A stretch of 15,927 bases of DNA from an uncultured Eubacteriales bacterium. GTDB lineage: Bacteria > Bacillota > Clostridia > Lachnospirales > Lachnospiraceae. The notes under the pieces are model-generated. The model was not told the origin of the DNA and made no database searches. It was given only the letters and a program-made list of their open reading frames with translations. The stretch covers positions 1-15,927 of the forward strand of contig UQZF01000043.1 of the NCBI GenBank assembly GCA_900545455.1, in the 5' to 3' direction. How positions within the stretch are numbered: the first letter of the stretch is position 1; the number at the start of each line of letters is the position of its first letter. Positions 8,069 to 14,025 of the stretch are shown in pieces. Made by a program: the position numbers and the translations under genes.

Positions 8069-10174
8069 ATGAGCAATATCAATGTAGAAGAAATTTTTGG
8101 CGAAAATGTATTCACAGTTGGTAAAATGAGAGAGCGACTTCCTAAGAAGGTATTTGCCAACCTCATTAAGGTTATGAACTGCGGCGGCGAATTATCCATC
8201 TCAGACGCAGATGTAATCGCAAAGGCAATGAAGGACTGGGCTGTTGAGAAGGGTGCAACACACTACACACATTGGTTCCAGCCTCTTACAGGTATCACCG
8301 CCGAGAAGCACGATGCTTTCGTTACTCATCCGGATGCTGACGGAAAGATGATTATGGAATTCTCCGGCAAGGAGCTCATAAAGGGCGAGCCGGATGCTTC
8401 TTCTTTCCCTTCAGGCGGCTTGAGAGCCACTTTCGAGGCCAGAGGATATACGGCTTGGGACTGTACATCTCCTGCATTCGTTAAGGAAGATGCAACAGGC
8501 GCAATCCTCTGCATTCCTACAGCATTCTGCTCATACAAGGGTGAAGCTCTTGATAAGAAGACTCCTCTCCTTCGCTCCATGGAAGCAGTAAGCGAGCAGG
8601 CCCTTCGTATCGTAAGACTTTTCGGCAACACAGAGGCAACCAAGGTTACAGCTTCCGTTGGTCCTGAGCAGGAGTACTTCATCATCGACAGAGATAAGTA
8701 CCTTGAGAGAAAGGATTTAATCTACACAGGACGTACTCTCTTCGGTGCACCTGCTCCAAAGGGACAGGAGCTCGAAGATCATTACTTCGGTTCAATCAAG
8801 GAGAGAATCGGCGCTTACATGAAGGACATCAACATTGAACTCTGGAAGCTCGGCGTAACTGCCAAGACACAGCACAATGAGGTTGCCCCTGCACAGCATG
8901 AGCTCGCTCCTATTTACGAGACAGCCAATGTCGCTGTTGACCACAACCAGCTTGTAATGGACGTAATGAAGAAGGTTGCTACCCGTCATGGTCTTGCCTG
9001 TCTCCTCCACGAGAAGCCATTTGCAGGCGTCAACGGTTCAGGTAAGCATGACAACTGGTCAATCGTCACAGATAACGGTGTCAACCTTATTGATCCGGGC
9101 GACACACCAAATGAGAATCTCCAGTTCTTACTTGTACTCGCCTGCATCATGAAGGCAGTCGATACACACGCTGATCTCCTTCGTCAGTCCGCTTCCGATG
9201 TAGGAAACGATCACAGACTCGGAGCCAACGAAGCACCTCCTGCAATCATCTCTATGTTCCTTGGTGATCAGCTCGAGGATGTTGTTAATCAGATTATCGA
9301 GACCGGTACTGCAACACACAGCATTGAAGGCGGAAAGCTTCTCACAGGTGTATCAACACTTCCTGATTTTGCAAAGGACGCAACCGACAGAAACAGAACA
9401 TCACCTTTCGCTTTCACCGGCAACAAGTTCGAGTTCCGTATGGTCGGCTCGGCTGACTCAATCGCAAGCCCTAACACAGTGCTCAACGCAATTGTTGCCG
9501 AGGCATTCTGTGAGGCTGCCGATATTCTTGAGAAGTCCGATGACTTTGACAAGGACGTTCACGAATTAATCAAGAAGTACATGACAGAGCACAAGAGAAT
9601 CGTATTCAACGGCAACGGTTACTCTGACGAGTGGGTAGCTGAAGCTGAGAGAAGAGGACTTCCTAACATCAAGTCCATGGTTGATGCCGCAAGCGCACTC
9701 ACAACCGACAAGGCTGTTGCATTGTTTGAGAAGTTCGGTATCTTCACCAAGGCTGAGCTTGAATCCCGTGAGGAGATTACATACGAGACATATACAAAGT
9801 ACATCAACATCGAAGCTCTCACAATGATCAGCATGGCTTCCAAGCAGATTCTTCCTGCTGTTATAAGCTACACAACAGAGCTTGCAAGCTCCATTGCTTC
9901 CGTTGAGTCCGTAGGCTGTGACGCAAGCGTTCAGAAGGAGAGACTTGAGAAGGTAACAGTTGAGTTAAAGGCTATGAATGCAGCTCTTGAGAAGCTCAAG
10001 GCAGATCAGGCAGCAGGCGAGAAAGACTCCGCAAAGAACACCGCAGTTTACTATCATGACACAATCATGGCAGATATGGCAGCTCTTCGTGCTCCTGCCG
10101 ACAGACTTGAAATGCTTGTCGACAAGGATTTCTGGCCAATCCCTACATACGGCGACCTTCTTTTCGAAGTATAA
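8069..10174 (+). CDS. glnN: Glutamine synthetase type III (GlnN)
   Basis: This cytosolic enzyme makes glutamine from glutamate, ammonia and ATP, the main entry of ammonium into biosynthesis. The 701-residue length fits type III (about 700-730) and rules out types I (about 440-470) and II (about 350-370). Type III signatures are visible: the N-terminal SGGLRATFEARGYTAWD block, then GPEQEYF (198-204, metal-binding Glu200/Glu202), HNEVAPAQHE (from 269), the ATP-site NGSGKHDN (322-329), RLGANEAPPA, and NRTSPFAFTGNKFEFR (442-457) with substrate-binding arginines. The C-terminal 130 residues include the long helical region typical of this type. The ATG at 8069 has AAAGGA at 8053-8058. The gene stands alone: no GlnR, ANTAR protein or P-II gene is next to it. 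The 285-nt upstream region, with a full terminator hairpin, suggests control by nitrogen status, but no known riboswitch was recognised. Confidence 0.97.
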   Translation: MSNINVEEIFGENVFTVGKMRERLPKKVFANLIKVMNCGGELSISDADVIAKAMKDWAVEKGATHYTHWFQPLTGITAEKHDAFVTHPDADGKMIMEFSGKELIKGEPDASSFPSGGLRATFEARGYTAWDCTSPAFVKEDATGAILCIPTAFCSYKGEALDKKTPLLRSMEAVSEQALRIVRLFGNTEATKVTASVGPEQEYFIIDRDKYLERKDLIYTGRTLFGAPAPKGQELEDHYFGSIKERIGAYMKDINIELWKLGVTAKTQHNEVAPAQHELAPIYETANVAVDHNQLVMDVMKKVATRHGLACLLHEKPFAGVNGSGKHDNWSIVTDNGVNLIDPGDTPNENLQFLLVLACIMKAVDTHADLLRQSASDVGNDHRLGANEAPPAIISMFLGDQLEDVVNQIIETGTATHSIEGGKLLTGVSTLPDFAKDATDRNRTSPFAFTGNKFEFRMVGSADSIASPNTVLNAIVAEAFCEAADILEKSDDFDKDVHELIKKYMTEHKRIVFNGNGYSDEWVAEAERRGLPNIKSMVDAASALTTDKAVALFEKFGIFTKAELESREEITYETYTKYINIEALTMISMASKQILPAVISYTTELASSIASVESVGCDASVQKERLEKVTVELKAMNAALEKLKADQAAGEKDSAKNTAVYYHDTIMADMAALRAPADRLEMLVDKDFWPIPTYGDLLFEV

Positions 10175-10210
10175 AACAGATTTCCTCTATCACATTCACC
10201 CGTAATACAG

Positions 10211-10249
10211 GAAAAGGCGTAAATCCAAATTTAGGATTTACGCCTTTTC
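10211..10249. terminator. Bidirectional terminator between glnN and trxA
   Basis: A perfect 16-bp inverted repeat (GAAAAGGCGTAAATCC at 10211-10226 and its complement at 10234-10249) with a 7-nt loop. An A-run flanks the left arm and a T-run the right arm, so it yields a U-tract in both directions. It lies 36 nt after the glnN stop and 38 nt beyond the trxA stop on the opposite strand, and can serve both convergent genes. Confidence 0.95.
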
Positions 10250-10287
10250 TCTATTCATTACATTTAATTCTGTTTTGTGCCCGGCAA

Positions 10288-10596
10288 TTATTTGAGCATC
10301 TCAAGAATCTTGTCCTTAGGCTGTACACCAACGCTCGTATTGACTGTCTTCCCATCCTTCACCACAACCAGTGTAGGAATTGACATAACGCCATATTTCT
10401 CAGCCAGCGAAGACTCTTCGTCGACGTTAATCTTGCATATCTTAGCATCCGTAACCTCATTCGAGAGTTCTTCTATAACCGGCAGGAGCATCTGGCACGG
10501 ACCACACCATGAAGCCCAGAAGTCAAGAAGCACGGGCTTGTCAGAGTTGAGCACTTCGCTCTCATAATTGTCGCTTGTAATGTGTAATGCTGCCAT
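10288..10596 (-). CDS. trxA: Thioredoxin
   Basis: This small cytosolic dithiol-disulfide oxidoreductase reduces disulfides in ribonucleotide reductase, peroxiredoxins and other partners, using electrons from a thioredoxin reductase. The 102-residue length is standard. The active site WCGPC is at 30-34 (Cys31, Cys34), the buried Asp is Asp25 in LLDFWA, and the cis-proline is Pro74 in SIPT. An additional Cys54 lies on the central strand. There is no signal peptide, so it is cytosolic rather than exported. AAGGAGGA (10604-10611 on the complement) lies 7 nt before the ATG. It lies downstream of leuA on the same strand across a 115-nt gap that holds a plausible promoter, so it is probably transcribed alone. 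No reductase gene is adjacent. Confidence 0.95.
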   Translation of the reverse strand: MAALHITSDNYESEVLNSDKPVLLDFWASWCGPCQMLLPVIEELSNEVTDAKICKINVDEESSLAEKYGVMSIPTLVVVKDGKTVNTSVGVQPKDKILEMLK

Positions 10597-10628
10597 TTCA
10601 AAATCCTCCTTATTCCTTGTTTTTCTTT

Positions 10629-10657
10629 ATTGTAACAAGATATGAGGATTTTATCCA
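10629..10657 (-). promoter_or_regulatory. Promoter of trxA (extended -10)
   Basis: On the minus strand, TGGATA (-35, 10652-10657) and TACAAT (-10, 10629-10634) are separated by 17 bp, and the -10 is preceded by TGT (extended -10). It sits about 35 nt upstream of the trxA start. No convincing terminator for leuA is seen between the leuA stop and this promoter, so readthrough from leuA is possible. Confidence 0.6.
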
Positions 10658-10711
10658 GTAACCGATGTTACATTTTATACTTTCTTAATATTTTCCCCCG
10701 CAGGCAGTCCC

Positions 10712-12712
10712 CTACTCCTCCTGATTCTTGGAGTTGCGGTACTGAAGCGGTGTCATGAGGTACTCTTTCTTGAAAAGCCTGTTAAAATGCTCGACATTCT
10801 CATAACCCACGCTCGCGGCAATTGTCTCAACATTCTGGTTGGACTCGCGGAGAAGAACCTTCGCCTTTTTCATGCGCGCCTTCTTCACGGCATCCTGAAA
10901 TGTCATGCCCGACTTTTCCTTGATATACTTGGAAAGATACGGCTTGGAAAGATTGAAATTCTCGGCAAGTTCATCGAGTGTCACATCCGTGTAGTGATTC
11001 TGAATGAAATTGAGAATATCTACAATGCGCTCCTCCCTGCCTTCCTTCACGTTAGTGTCCTTGGCAAGCTTGTTGACCGCTGCCACAAGTGCCGCTATTG
11101 AAGCCTTGATAATATCCTCATCAAGACCTACGCCCCAGTACATCTTATCCCTGCAGAGAACTCCCACATAGGATGCTGCCTTTGAGGATGAACCCTTGGA
11201 GATTGCGTGCTCCTCATATACAGCAAGCTCGTAGCTTATTCCGAAGTACATTTTAAGAGCATTGCTCACGGCATCAAGTCGACCGTTACCACCCGTCTCA
11301 ACAATGCGCTTCTCCTTGCCCTGCTGTATTGTGACAGTTGCCCAGATGCCATCCTCCTGCTTGAAGTGGCACTCAGGAACTGAAAATACATCCGTCTGAC
11401 CGATGTAATTGTCCTCAAATATCTGATATACAACCGATGGTGTGAGCTCCTTGTGCTTACGGTCAGAAACACCCTTTACAAGGTAGCCTACCTCCTCTTT
11501 CATCTTATCAGGAATGGAAATACCGAAGTTCTGCTTGAGAATATAGGAAACTCCACCCTTACCCGACTGGCTGTTGATACGGATAACATCCGACTCGTAC
11601 TCTCTTCCGACATCCATCGGGTCGATAGGCAGATAAGGAACAGTCCACTTGCCACCCGACTTTCCCTTTTCCCACCAGTCCATACCCTTTGAGATGGCAT
11701 CCTGATGTGAACCGGAGAAAGCGGTAAATACAAGGTCGCCCGCGTAAGGCGAACGCTCATACACTCTCATTCCCGTATACTGCTCATACTTCTTTCTTAT
11801 ATCCATTATGTGTGAAAAATCAAGTCCCGGCTCAACGCCCATTGAAACCATGTTCATCGCGAGTGTAACAATATCCACATTGCCGGTGCGCTCGCCGTTG
11901 CCGAAAAGTGTTCCCTCAACTCTGTCTGCTCCCGCAAGAACTCCGAGCTCCGCATCGGAGATTCCGCATCCACGGTCATTGTGAGGATGTACGCTCAGTA
12001 CGACATTCTCGCGGTACTTCATGTTACGGCTTAAATACTCAATCTGTGAGGCAAACACATGAGGCATTGCAATCTGTACTGTCGTAGGAATGTTGATAAT
12101 CGCTTTATTATCTGCCGAAGGCTCCCATACATCAAGGACTGCATTGCAGACCTCAAGTGCATAGTCAACCTCTGTTCCCGGGAAGCTCTCCGGTGAATAC
12201 TCAAATGTGAAATTGCCGTCAGTCTCCGATGCAAGCTTCTTTAAAAGCTTGGCTCCGTCAACGGCGAGCTTCTTTACTTCTTCCTTACTCTTTTTAAACA
12301 CCTGCTCGCGCTGTGCAACCGAGGTTGAATTGTAAAGATGAATGATTGCATGCGGTGCACCCTTGACCGCATCGAAGGTCTTCTTGATAATATGCTCTCT
12401 CGCCTGTGTGAGTACCTGAACCGTGACATCCTCCGGAATCATGTTGCGCTCGATAAGTGCTCTCATGAAATTGTATTCCGTGTCGGATGCTGCCGGGAAT
12501 CCCACCTCAATCTCCTTAAACCCGATATCAACAAGCATTTTAAAGAAGTCTAACTTCTCTTCAAGGCTCATAGGCTCGATGAGTGCCTGATTTCCGTCTC
12601 TTAGGTCAACGCTGCACCAGATAGGTGCCTTATCTATGTAATCCTTCTTTACCCAGTCGTAGCTCATCTGCGGTGGTAAAAAATACGCTCTCTGATACTT
12701 CTCTGTATTCAT
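10712..12712 (-). CDS. leuA: 2-isopropylmalate synthase fused to a C-terminal AraC-type DNA-binding domain
   Basis: The first about 550 residues are a full type-2 LeuA, which condenses acetyl-CoA with 2-ketoisovalerate to 2-isopropylmalate, the committed step of leucine synthesis. Visible signatures are the metal-site DLRDGNQ (36-42), EVGFPAASDTEYNF, VLTQARE, HLYNSTS, HPHNDRG (metal ligands His242, His244), FGNGERTGN, and a LeuA dimer/leucine-binding domain with GGNGRLDAVSNAL. From about residue 560 to the end (666) the same frame encodes an intact AraC/XylS double helix-turn-helix: LDELAENFNLSKPYLSKYIKE, then ARMKKAKVLLRES, IAASVGYENVEHFNRLFKK and MTPLQYR. There is no frameshift or stop at the join. 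The start is at 12712, not the ATG at 12727: GGAGG (12721-12725) overlaps the latter and lies 8 nt before the former. leuBCD are absent nearby. An enzyme that also regulates transcription is inferred, not shown. Confidence 0.95.
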   Translation of the reverse strand: MNTEKYQRAYFLPPQMSYDWVKKDYIDKAPIWCSVDLRDGNQALIEPMSLEEKLDFFKMLVDIGFKEIEVGFPAASDTEYNFMRALIERNMIPEDVTVQVLTQAREHIIKKTFDAVKGAPHAIIHLYNSTSVAQREQVFKKSKEEVKKLAVDGAKLLKKLASETDGNFTFEYSPESFPGTEVDYALEVCNAVLDVWEPSADNKAIINIPTTVQIAMPHVFASQIEYLSRNMKYRENVVLSVHPHNDRGCGISDAELGVLAGADRVEGTLFGNGERTGNVDIVTLAMNMVSMGVEPGLDFSHIMDIRKKYEQYTGMRVYERSPYAGDLVFTAFSGSHQDAISKGMDWWEKGKSGGKWTVPYLPIDPMDVGREYESDVIRINSQSGKGGVSYILKQNFGISIPDKMKEEVGYLVKGVSDRKHKELTPSVVYQIFEDNYIGQTDVFSVPECHFKQEDGIWATVTIQQGKEKRIVETGGNGRLDAVSNALKMYFGISYELAVYEEHAISKGSSSKAASYVGVLCRDKMYWGVGLDEDIIKASIAALVAAVNKLAKDTNVKEGREERIVDILNFIQNHYTDVTLDELAENFNLSKPYLSKYIKEKSGMTFQDAVKKARMKKAKVLLRESNQNVETIAASVGYENVEHFNRLFKKEYLMTPLQYRNSKNQEE

Positions 12713-12720
12713 GTTAAATA

Positions 12721-12725
12721 CCTCC
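12721..12725 (-). promoter_or_regulatory. Ribosome binding site that fixes the leuA start
   Basis: GGAGG on the minus strand lies 8 nt before the ATG at 12712. It overlaps the in-frame ATG at 12727, which has no Shine-Dalgarno sequence of its own upstream, so the longer start is unlikely. Confidence 0.85.
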
Positions 12726-12745
12726 ATATTTCAAACTCTGTTGAT

Positions 12746-12774
12746 ATCTTAACATGCCTACTTTACATTTACAA
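12746..12774 (-). promoter_or_regulatory. Promoter of leuA (extended -10)
   Basis: Minus strand: TTGTAA (-35, 12769-12774), a 17-bp spacer, and TAAGAT (-10, 12746-12751) preceded by TGT. Predicted transcription start is near 12739, giving a leader of about 27 nt, too short for a T-box or leader-peptide attenuator. Control is therefore more likely at initiation. Confidence 0.6.
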
Positions 12775-12778
12775 TGTA
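12764..12778 (-). promoter_or_regulatory. Operator-like dyad over the leuA -35
   Basis: TACATT-TAC-AATGTA is a perfect inverted repeat with 6-bp arms covering the whole predicted -35. The plus strand here also reads TTTACATTTACA, a tandem 6-bp direct repeat (12762-12773), the kind of arrangement AraC-type proteins often bind. Which protein binds is unknown; the HTH of the LeuA fusion is one candidate. Confidence 0.5.
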
Positions 12779-12787
12779 CATATTTAA

Positions 12788-13510
12788 TCAATTTTGTTGA
12801 TGTTTTTTAGCATTATTGCCATATTTTTTATAAAATATGTAGGAATAATATGTCATCAAAACCGATGTTGCGATGAGCAGAACCAGCATGATTACCGTCG
12901 AAGCGAAGCCCTTTATGAAAATTGTCTCAAGAATCGTGAGCACTCCGCACATCATTAGCAGCCTGCCTCCAAGACGGTTTGACAGCTCCCATGTTGTGTC
13001 ATTGTCCATGCTCCATGTGGTTCTTACGCCGACAATCCCGTTGCGCTTACATTTCGGAACAATGTTGCCTATCACAATCAGCAGAAGTCCCATCAGACAG
13101 TTTGTCACAACATTGATGTCCACCGTCATCCTTTTCTGTCCGTCAGATATGTTGATGTCCATAAACAGAAACACTAACTGTATCACCGTGAACATTATCG
13201 TCATTCCTATCGCGGTAAATCCCAACACCTTTATGTTATTTCCCGCCTCAATCCTTGCCTTGTCGCTGTCTGACTCAGCCGCTTTTTTTGCAAACACGTT
13301 CATAAGAATAACCCAGAACACATTGAATGCCGCAATCATGCATGGAAATAAAAAATTTTCGTTCCTTGAACCGTAGCGGTCAATCTCCCCCTGCATGTTA
13401 TAGTGCATAGGAACCGTCTCAGGCATAAACTGAACACATATACCCGTTATTACAAAAGCTGCCGCCGTAAGTATTATAAGCCATGAATAAAATTTTCCGT
13501 TTTCCTTCAT
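12788..13510 (-). CDS. sdpI: SdpI-like membrane protein (DUF1648/SdpI family)
   Basis: This 240-residue integral membrane protein has about six predicted membrane segments (residues about 8-26, 53-73, 95-117, 134-151, 184-200 and 205-230). The DUF1648 motif PxHYN is at 34-38, and the SdpI signature after the fourth segment reads GNIVPKCKRNGIVGVRTTWS (148-167) followed by TWELSNRLGGRL. In Bacillus subtilis SdpI protects against the secreted toxin SdpC and signals by sequestering the repressor SdpR at the membrane. Gene order and family match that pair. The start at 13510 is set by GGAGGA (13517-13522, 6 nt away) and by the ATGA overlap with the upstream repressor gene. No sdpABC toxin genes are in the window, so the role here may be defence against neighbours' toxins or envelope stress. 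The two family motifs are clear; specificity is unknown. Confidence 0.88.
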   Translation of the reverse strand: MKENGKFYSWLIILTAAAFVITGICVQFMPETVPMHYNMQGEIDRYGSRNENFLFPCMIAAFNVFWVILMNVFAKKAAESDSDKARIEAGNNIKVLGFTAIGMTIMFTVIQLVFLFMDINISDGQKRMTVDINVVTNCLMGLLLIVIGNIVPKCKRNGIVGVRTTWSMDNDTTWELSNRLGGRLLMMCGVLTILETIFIKGFASTVIMLVLLIATSVLMTYYSYIFYKKYGNNAKKHQQN

Positions 13511-13827
13511 ACCAAATCCTCCGTTCCGCATTTTTTTACCTTGCCGTGTCCTGCATCTTCCTTCTCCTCACCCGTAAAACCTCTAAACCACATGAGCAGC
13601 TCGTCGAATACCGTCATATTAAGCGAATAGTACACGAAATTCTTCTCCTTGTACTCTATGACAAGCTCCGCTTCCTTGAGAAGTCTCAGATGATACGAAA
13701 GTGCCGCAGGTGACATACCAAGTGACTTGGCAAGTTCACCGGCGGACATTCTCCCACCCTTAAGAAGTTCAAGAATCTTTCTCCGCACGGGTTCCGACAA
13801 CACCTTAAAACTCTCTGCAACACCCAT
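13507..13827 (-). CDS. sdpR: ArsR-family repressor, SdpR-like
   Basis: This 106-residue winged helix-turn-helix protein reads LSEPVRRKILELL (10-22) followed by the recognition region MSAGELAKSLGMSPAALSYHLRLLKE (27-52) and a wing (VIEYKEKNFVYYSL). It lacks the ELCVCDL cysteine motif of metal sensors such as ArsR/SmtB, which agrees with the SdpR branch that senses no metal. The last codons overlap the sdpI start as ATGA, so the two are translationally coupled, as in the B. subtilis sdpRI operon where SdpR represses its own operon. The start is placed at the ATG at 13827, with GAGG at 13836-13839 8 nt upstream. The GTG at 13836 in the same frame overlaps that ribosome binding site and is less likely. 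Two matching palindromes bracket its promoter and are the likely operators. Confidence 0.87.
   Translation of the reverse strand: MGVAESFKVLSEPVRRKILELLKGGRMSAGELAKSLGMSPAALSYHLRLLKEAELVIEYKEKNFVYYSLNMTVFDELLMWFRGFTGEEKEDAGHGKVKKCGTEDLV
13517..13522 (-). promoter_or_regulatory. Ribosome binding site that fixes the sdpI start
   Basis: GGAGGA on the minus strand lies 6 nt before the ATG at 13510, inside the last codons of sdpR. The longer frame opening at 13531 starts upstream of this site and is therefore not the real start. Confidence 0.85.
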
Positions 13828-13843
13828 GACATGCACCTCACAG

Positions 13844-13869
13844 TCTATTTAAAATTTTCTTTAAATACT
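13844..13869 (-). promoter_or_regulatory. sdpRI operator copy 1
   Basis: The plus strand reads TC-TATTTAAA-N6-TTTAAATA-CT, with perfect 8-bp arms at 13846-13853 and 13860-13867. It lies between the -10 and the sdpR start and covers the predicted transcription start. It has the same arms, spacer length and flanks as copy 2. Confidence 0.65.
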
Positions 13870-13897
13870 ATATATCACAGTCCATAATAATATGCAA
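13869..13897 (-). promoter_or_regulatory. Promoter of the sdpR-sdpI operon
   Basis: Minus strand: TTGCAT (-35, 13892-13897), a 17-bp spacer, and TATATA (-10, 13869-13874) preceded by TGA (extended -10). The predicted start is near 13862, inside operator copy 1, giving a leader of about 35 nt. Confidence 0.75.
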
Positions 13898-13899
13898 TA

Positions 13900-13925
13900 T
13901 CTATTTAAATTTTTTTTTAAATACT
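13900..13925 (-). promoter_or_regulatory. sdpRI operator copy 2
   Basis: TC-TATTTAAA-N6-TTTAAATA-CT again, with arms at 13902-13909 and 13916-13923, directly upstream of the sdpR -35. Arms, spacer length and both dinucleotide flanks equal copy 1; only the spacer sequence differs. The offset between copies is 56 bp. It also lies about 20 bp from the predicted -35 of the divergent GGDEF gene. Confidence 0.65.
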
Positions 13926-13936
13926 TTGTATACAAA
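13925..13936. repeat. 12-bp perfect palindrome in the divergent control region
   Basis: TTTGTATACAAA abuts operator copy 2 and lies just upstream of the predicted -35 of the GGDEF gene. It is a candidate site for a different dimeric regulator. No protein is assigned. Confidence 0.45.
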
Positions 13937-13942
13937 TAAATG

Positions 13943-13971
13943 TTTCTTTTTGTATTCTCCAATGCTATAAT
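13943..13971 (+). promoter_or_regulatory. Promoter of the GGDEF gene (extended -10)
   Basis: TATAAT at 13966-13971 is preceded by TGC at 13963-13965. The -35 position (13943-13948, TTTCTT) is weak at 17-bp spacing. The leader is about 48 nt and too short for a c-di-GMP riboswitch. Confidence 0.65.
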
Positions 13972-14014
13972 TGCGAAAGGAATCAGCAAATACCGCTCGA
14001 AGTGATTTCCATTT

Positions 14015-14020
14015 GGAGGA
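14015..14020 (+). promoter_or_regulatory. Ribosome binding site that fixes the GGDEF gene start
   Basis: GGAGGA lies 5 nt before the GTG at 14026. The GTG at 14002 in the same frame is upstream of this site and has no comparable sequence before it. Confidence 0.85.
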
Positions 14021-14025
14021 ATAAC

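Noticed and set aside
10277..10567. Plus-strand open frame across trxA
   Set aside because: It is a shadow of the minus-strand thioredoxin gene, which has all family motifs and a ribosome binding site.
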